A DNA stretch of 64,000 nucleotides, taken from positions 27,620,001 to 27,684,000 of the forward strand of contig NC_134025.1 of the NCBI RefSeq assembly GCF_964204645.1, in the 5' to 3' direction. A program made the position numbers and the translations under genes. Under the pieces are notes generated by a model, which did no database searches, was not told where the DNA came from, and was given only the letters and a program-made list of their open reading frames with translations. Positions 59,932-64,000 of the stretch are shown piece after piece (the first letter of the stretch is position 1; each line of letters begins with the position of its first letter). This DNA comes from Tubulanus polymorphus (taxonomy: Eukaryota > Nemertea > Palaeonemertea > Tubulaniformes > Tubulanidae).

Positions 59932-61128
59932 ATGACTGATTGTATAGTTGTATGATGTGAATAAGTAGATTATAATATTATGTTATATATAAATCGTCCA
60001 TGGTTTTTCAAGTAAATGTTCAGCGTAGTTGTCCATTTTGAGTGGTGTTCACTAGAGAAACATTCATTAACTAAAACTATTGAAATTCTGTATGATAAAG
60101 GCCACACAAGTCTTAATCTTAAGAAATTTATTTATTTAGAAATCGATCCTCATATGAAATATGAGATTTGCCATTACTGATAGTGTCGGTTTTAAAACGG
60201 GATTCGCTGCTCTGTTTCTCTTGTAGTGTTAGAAATGCTGATTTTGAAGAAGAGTTTTTCTTGTAAATATTACGTGTTAAAGAGTAAAACGTTTGTTACT
60301 ATCCCCGCCCGGTTTCCCTAATGTTTTATAATGATTTATAGTGTAATAATTGTCAGTTATCCGTCCAGTGAAATTGTTGCTTAGTTACATCCAGTCGTAT
60401 TGAAGTGTTTAATTTACATTAATTTAGAATCGTTGTATTGTCTAATAATAGTTGAATATGTCGGACTAGAAAAATTCAAACGTACATATCAAATATATCG
60501 TATGACACTGTATCTAAATGCACAGAGTATGTATCTTATAGGAGATTTACAGATCATGTAGCTTTGAAATTATGCCTAGCGTTCACGAGCCGTACAATTA
60601 GATGAATGATATCGAAATGATTGAATATCTTACTTCCCCTGATAATCATTGCAAAATAATAATCCGTAATATATGATTCAGTATACTGTATATCGATCGT
60701 GGCATTTTCGTGTAGCTACCTCTTCAATTTAATATATATATATAATAGGCTTCTAGAAAATGGCAATTTTCTCGTAAAAGTTTGCACATATACATGTATA
60801 TAAACAGGGGCAAACGTATTTATATTTTGAGTAGAACAAAGTTTTTTACAAACTAAAAAAAGTATTAGATCGTATATGAGCTTAGGAATCGAATAACTGA
60901 TTTTATAGTACATGTATTGTCAAATTCTCCCGTTGCAGGGGTTTCACAGTAAACTATTAATAGTATTTTTCGGCCTGTGATGTTTATCAATGCTTGAACA
61001 TTCCACAGTTGAACATTCCTATCAATTAATGAACGTTCGGTCTAAAATGGTGTCTTCCTTTCTCTTGTGAGCAGAATTCTCAATCAGAAGAAGAAAAAAA
61101 AAACAGGAATATCCACTCTGAACTAATT

Positions 61129-61134
61129 AATAAA
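61129..61134 (+). terminator. candidate poly(A) signal for CCDC88
   Basis: This is an AATAAA hexamer about 1.2 kb after the stop codon. Another occurs at 61386-61391. Confidence 0.3.
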
Positions 61135-61338
61135 TAATGTTTGTGTAAAAAGCAGTCGATATGTTTTTTGATTGCCAAACCCTATTGATAATATTGTGCT
61201 CTAATGTTTAGACTTACAGTGAGAGGTGCTTCATCTTGTATCGTCAGATATTTCACAGTTGAGATAATGTGCTACATTTTCAGAACATTTTAATAGAAGT
61301 TCGATATCGTGTCATTATGGTCATTACAACTCTTCAAC

Positions 61339-61417
61339 GGGCGTTTCATAAAAACGATTGCAATTTCATATTGTAAGGTTGAGTTAATAAATGACAATGT
61401 CAATTATGAAACGTCCC
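61339..61417. repeat. short MITE-like element with GGGCGTTTCATAA ends
   Basis: The left end reads GGGCGTTTCATAAAA and the right end, on the other strand, GGGACGTTTCATAATT. The 79-base unit is an imperfect inverted repeat without coding capacity. No certain target-site duplication is seen. Confidence 0.5.
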
Positions 61418-64000
61418 CTCTTTAGATCTATTTTGTATAGAATGTTGTACATTTATATAAATACAAGAATTCTTTGATTTTAGACCATTTTTATACTGGT
61501 GCTTATTGATGTATAGAAAATACAACTCATCCAATATGAAATCCATCTTTGTGTCTTGTGTTCCCTGCTTTCAAAATCTCCAGAGGCTCAGATAACAGAT
61601 TAAAGGATGCTGCTTGCTGTGATTGTTTTCCTGGTCGAGAATAATTGAGGAGATTGATTTAAAAGATCATTATCAGACATTCTGTCTGTACGGCGTTGTG
61701 AGCAAATTTAATTTTCGATAATCTCTTGCGTGCCATTATTTTCACAAAAGCCTCAAGTAACTCGTAATGTCTCGCGCATGAGCTGCAAGATAAATCATAA
61801 ACCTCGTAAAAATGATCGATTCCACCGTTTTTATTACTTATCTCCCTAGAGGGGAAACGTTTTCAAATTATGTCACTGATCGTGGATGAAAGCAAGCGAT
61901 CTCGTTACCCAACAAACATCGCGCTCTGGAAAGAAATTACCTCGTCAGAGAGTATCGTACAAGTTGATTGATCGACTTTCGAATTTATTGCATTTCCAAA
62001 TTGCTTAGAAATCAATGAGGCAGGTGATTACGTCTTTAGGAATGAAAGCAATACTCGTATTCCACGTCAAATTGGCCCCATAAATTGCCATCAGTTTCAT
62101 CACCTTCATCCGTGTCGTGGATGGAAAATCACGGAGGTTCCTGACATAACAAACCAATAAAATGTTAACCCCAACCACAGGCCTGCTGCTGTCAGGATTT
62201 CAGATATGAGATAATTCATGCGTGTGGGAAATATTTTGCACCGAAGTGGTGATACAGATTAACGTCGATTCTGAAATAATCATTTACGTCAAGCGTCGAT
62301 GTATGTACGTCTAAACATGTGATCCTCCCCATTAGCCCAGATTCGATTGGAAACCGCAGCGAAATGAAATCAATCAATCCATCAATAAAGTGTCTCCCGA
62401 TAGGTAACAATATGGACTCGTCGAATCCTATTTTCTATTGAACCAGAAGGTAACGCGATACTTGTTCATCATTGCCATTAAGAGCTTCATCTTGTCGGTG
62501 ACAGGAAACCATCGCCATCTCCCAATATATATGTATACATGTTTGATAAGTAGCTACTGAAAGCTTCGCAAGATCGCGGTTCATCACGGCTATCGGGAAA
62601 ATACAAATCTAATCTCCGAAACTGGGAGTCTTCTTGAACCTTAAATCAGCTTAATGTCCATTAATGTAGTATAGTCCTATATTATACTTAGGTTAAATCG
62701 CTTTCTAATACCGCATGTCTTCGCGTGCATCGCAGTTGTTAAAATCTTCGATACCTCGAGGGTTCGATTGTCTCAACTGTCTAATTCAGTTCGTCGTAAA
62801 TATACACGCAATTGTCGAATTGCGTTTAATGACGACTCGACGGAAGATACTAATTGTCTTTTCTCGGAATTTCTCTTTTGGATTAGATTGTTTACTTAAC
62901 CATCTTATCAAAGAAAAGACGTCAATACCAGATAATTCTTCGTGATAAAAATCCCTTTGTATTTTTCACCGTTTGGGTAATTGCACTTAGATTGAAAAGA
63001 ATACAAGTGAAACCCGTGTAATGAATGTAACTGGAATCCAAAGAAAGTGATTCTATATTGAACTGCATTTCCTCCATTGCTTCTTCACCGTTCGGAATGA
63101 TAAGGGCAATTTCTCGTATAGCATTGATTGCTATTGTACCGGTTTTCTATTTTCTCTCCCCAAGCTTAGTTACCCCCGTGGGGATACCATTTTCTTATCA
63201 CAGCACGTTCGTTACCGCCGTGTGGTTGCAGGGGATATTTTATAATACGCCTCTCTTTTCTATCAGTAACGACGTAAGATTAAATAAGCATAAGTCAACT
63301 CTGGCATGAACGCCATATATGACATTACCTAATTTGGTGTAAAAATTTCGAAGCCGAACCGTTCAAATGCTCGGTTTTCGAATTTTCACGCGACACGCTT
63401 ACGAAAACATAAAGGTATCCCGGCGGTGTATTAAGAGTTTTATATCTTTTCTAGTTCATCCGATTAATCTGTTTCTTCAGACACTTCATTTCCTCACCCT
63501 CACGTGAGCATCGCCGATGGGGCAGTGTTAGCGGATAAGGTGAAACGGTTCATTGCCATAAATGTGCCAGTGACAGCTTCTTTCTCAGACCAATAAGTCT
63601 ATTCACACAGCATACAAGCATTTGTCAACCATTTCTTCATCAATCTACGTGGTCTACGTTCCAATTAAAAGCTAAACATTCGTTCAATATTGGAAATAGG
63701 TCGATCCAACGTGATAATGACTTAAATATCAATCAAAGGGTGATTTATATTGACTGCAAGATTGGTCAATAATAATGACATTTTCATCAACAACAAATCT
63801 CAGGACATATATAGAATATCAATGGTTGAGAACGAGTGAGCTCTTGAGCTACTTCCGCGTCGCGGTCGCCAGTGATCCGAGCGAAGTCGATGCATCGTGC
63901 GCGACGCTGGAGTTGACTCGTTGGTTTATTTTCTTCTGCGATCATTTCTGAAGAGTTGTTTCAGATAAAAACATTCCTAATTTTTGTACAGACAGTAAAA

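Larger units (their letters stand above)
59932..64000. other. 3' flank of CCDC88 and intergenic region
   Basis: AATAAA hexamers at 61129-61134 and 61386-61391 are candidate poly(A) signals for CCDC88. The second lies inside a small MITE-like repeat. From about 61420 to 63830 the sequence is less AT-rich in places but has no supported ORF. The last 160 bases (about 63840-63960) are GC-richer and could be the 5' end of a further plus-strand gene, but no coding start is identifiable. Confidence 0.4.

Overview
The window is eukaryotic nuclear DNA, AT-rich, with GT-AG introns, dispersed repeats and long (TA)n tracts. The proteins are bilaterian, and the gene content (TOGARAM, Dispatched and CCDC88 orthologues, one copy of each in view) together with the repeats suggests an invertebrate, perhaps a spiralian. 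That placement is inference, and no species can be named from sequence alone.

Layout. 1-1500 is mostly non-coding, with one GC-rich minus-strand segment that could be an exon. 1659-13348 (+) holds a complete 21-exon TOGARAM1 gene, a ciliary microtubule regulator with four TOG domains. 13349-16683 is its 3' flank. 16684-29671 (-) holds the last three exons found of a Dispatched gene, the RND-family exporter that releases Hedgehog. Its 5' end was not found with confidence. 29672-43133 is about 13 kb with no recognisable gene, rich in repeats and (TA)n. 43134-43831 is a short Penelope-like retroelement insertion, oriented minus, with a 15-bp target-site duplication and a hammerhead-ribozyme-like motif. 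43986-44162 (+) is a frame-broken exon-like segment of unknown identity. 44346-45440 (+) is an intronless rhodopsin-class GPCR, followed by a GC-rich repeat and a degenerate telomere-like G-rich tract. 47206-59931 (+) is a complete 24-exon CCDC88 (Girdin/Daple) gene with a HOOK domain, a long coiled coil, a candidate GBA motif and a C-terminal Gly-Cys-Val PDZ ligand. 59932-64000 is its 3' flank and intergenic DNA.

The three multi-exon models were built by hand. Every junction uses GT-AG, keeps the reading frame, and joins residues that match the known families, giving 1777 residues for TOGARAM and 1961 for CCDC88, close to vertebrate lengths. The genes do not form an operon. A loose theme is cilia, Hedgehog and planar polarity signalling (TOGARAM1 in cilia, Dispatched in Hedgehog release, CCDC88 at Dishevelled and G proteins), but nothing in the sequence shows that they are co-regulated.

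I did not find a wholly new system. The observations most worth checking are the Penelope-like insertion with its ribozyme motif, the invertebrate CCDC88 carrying both a GBA-like motif and the Daple-type C-terminus, the uORF whose stop overlaps the TOGARAM start codon, the long palindromes, and the frame-broken orphan exon.
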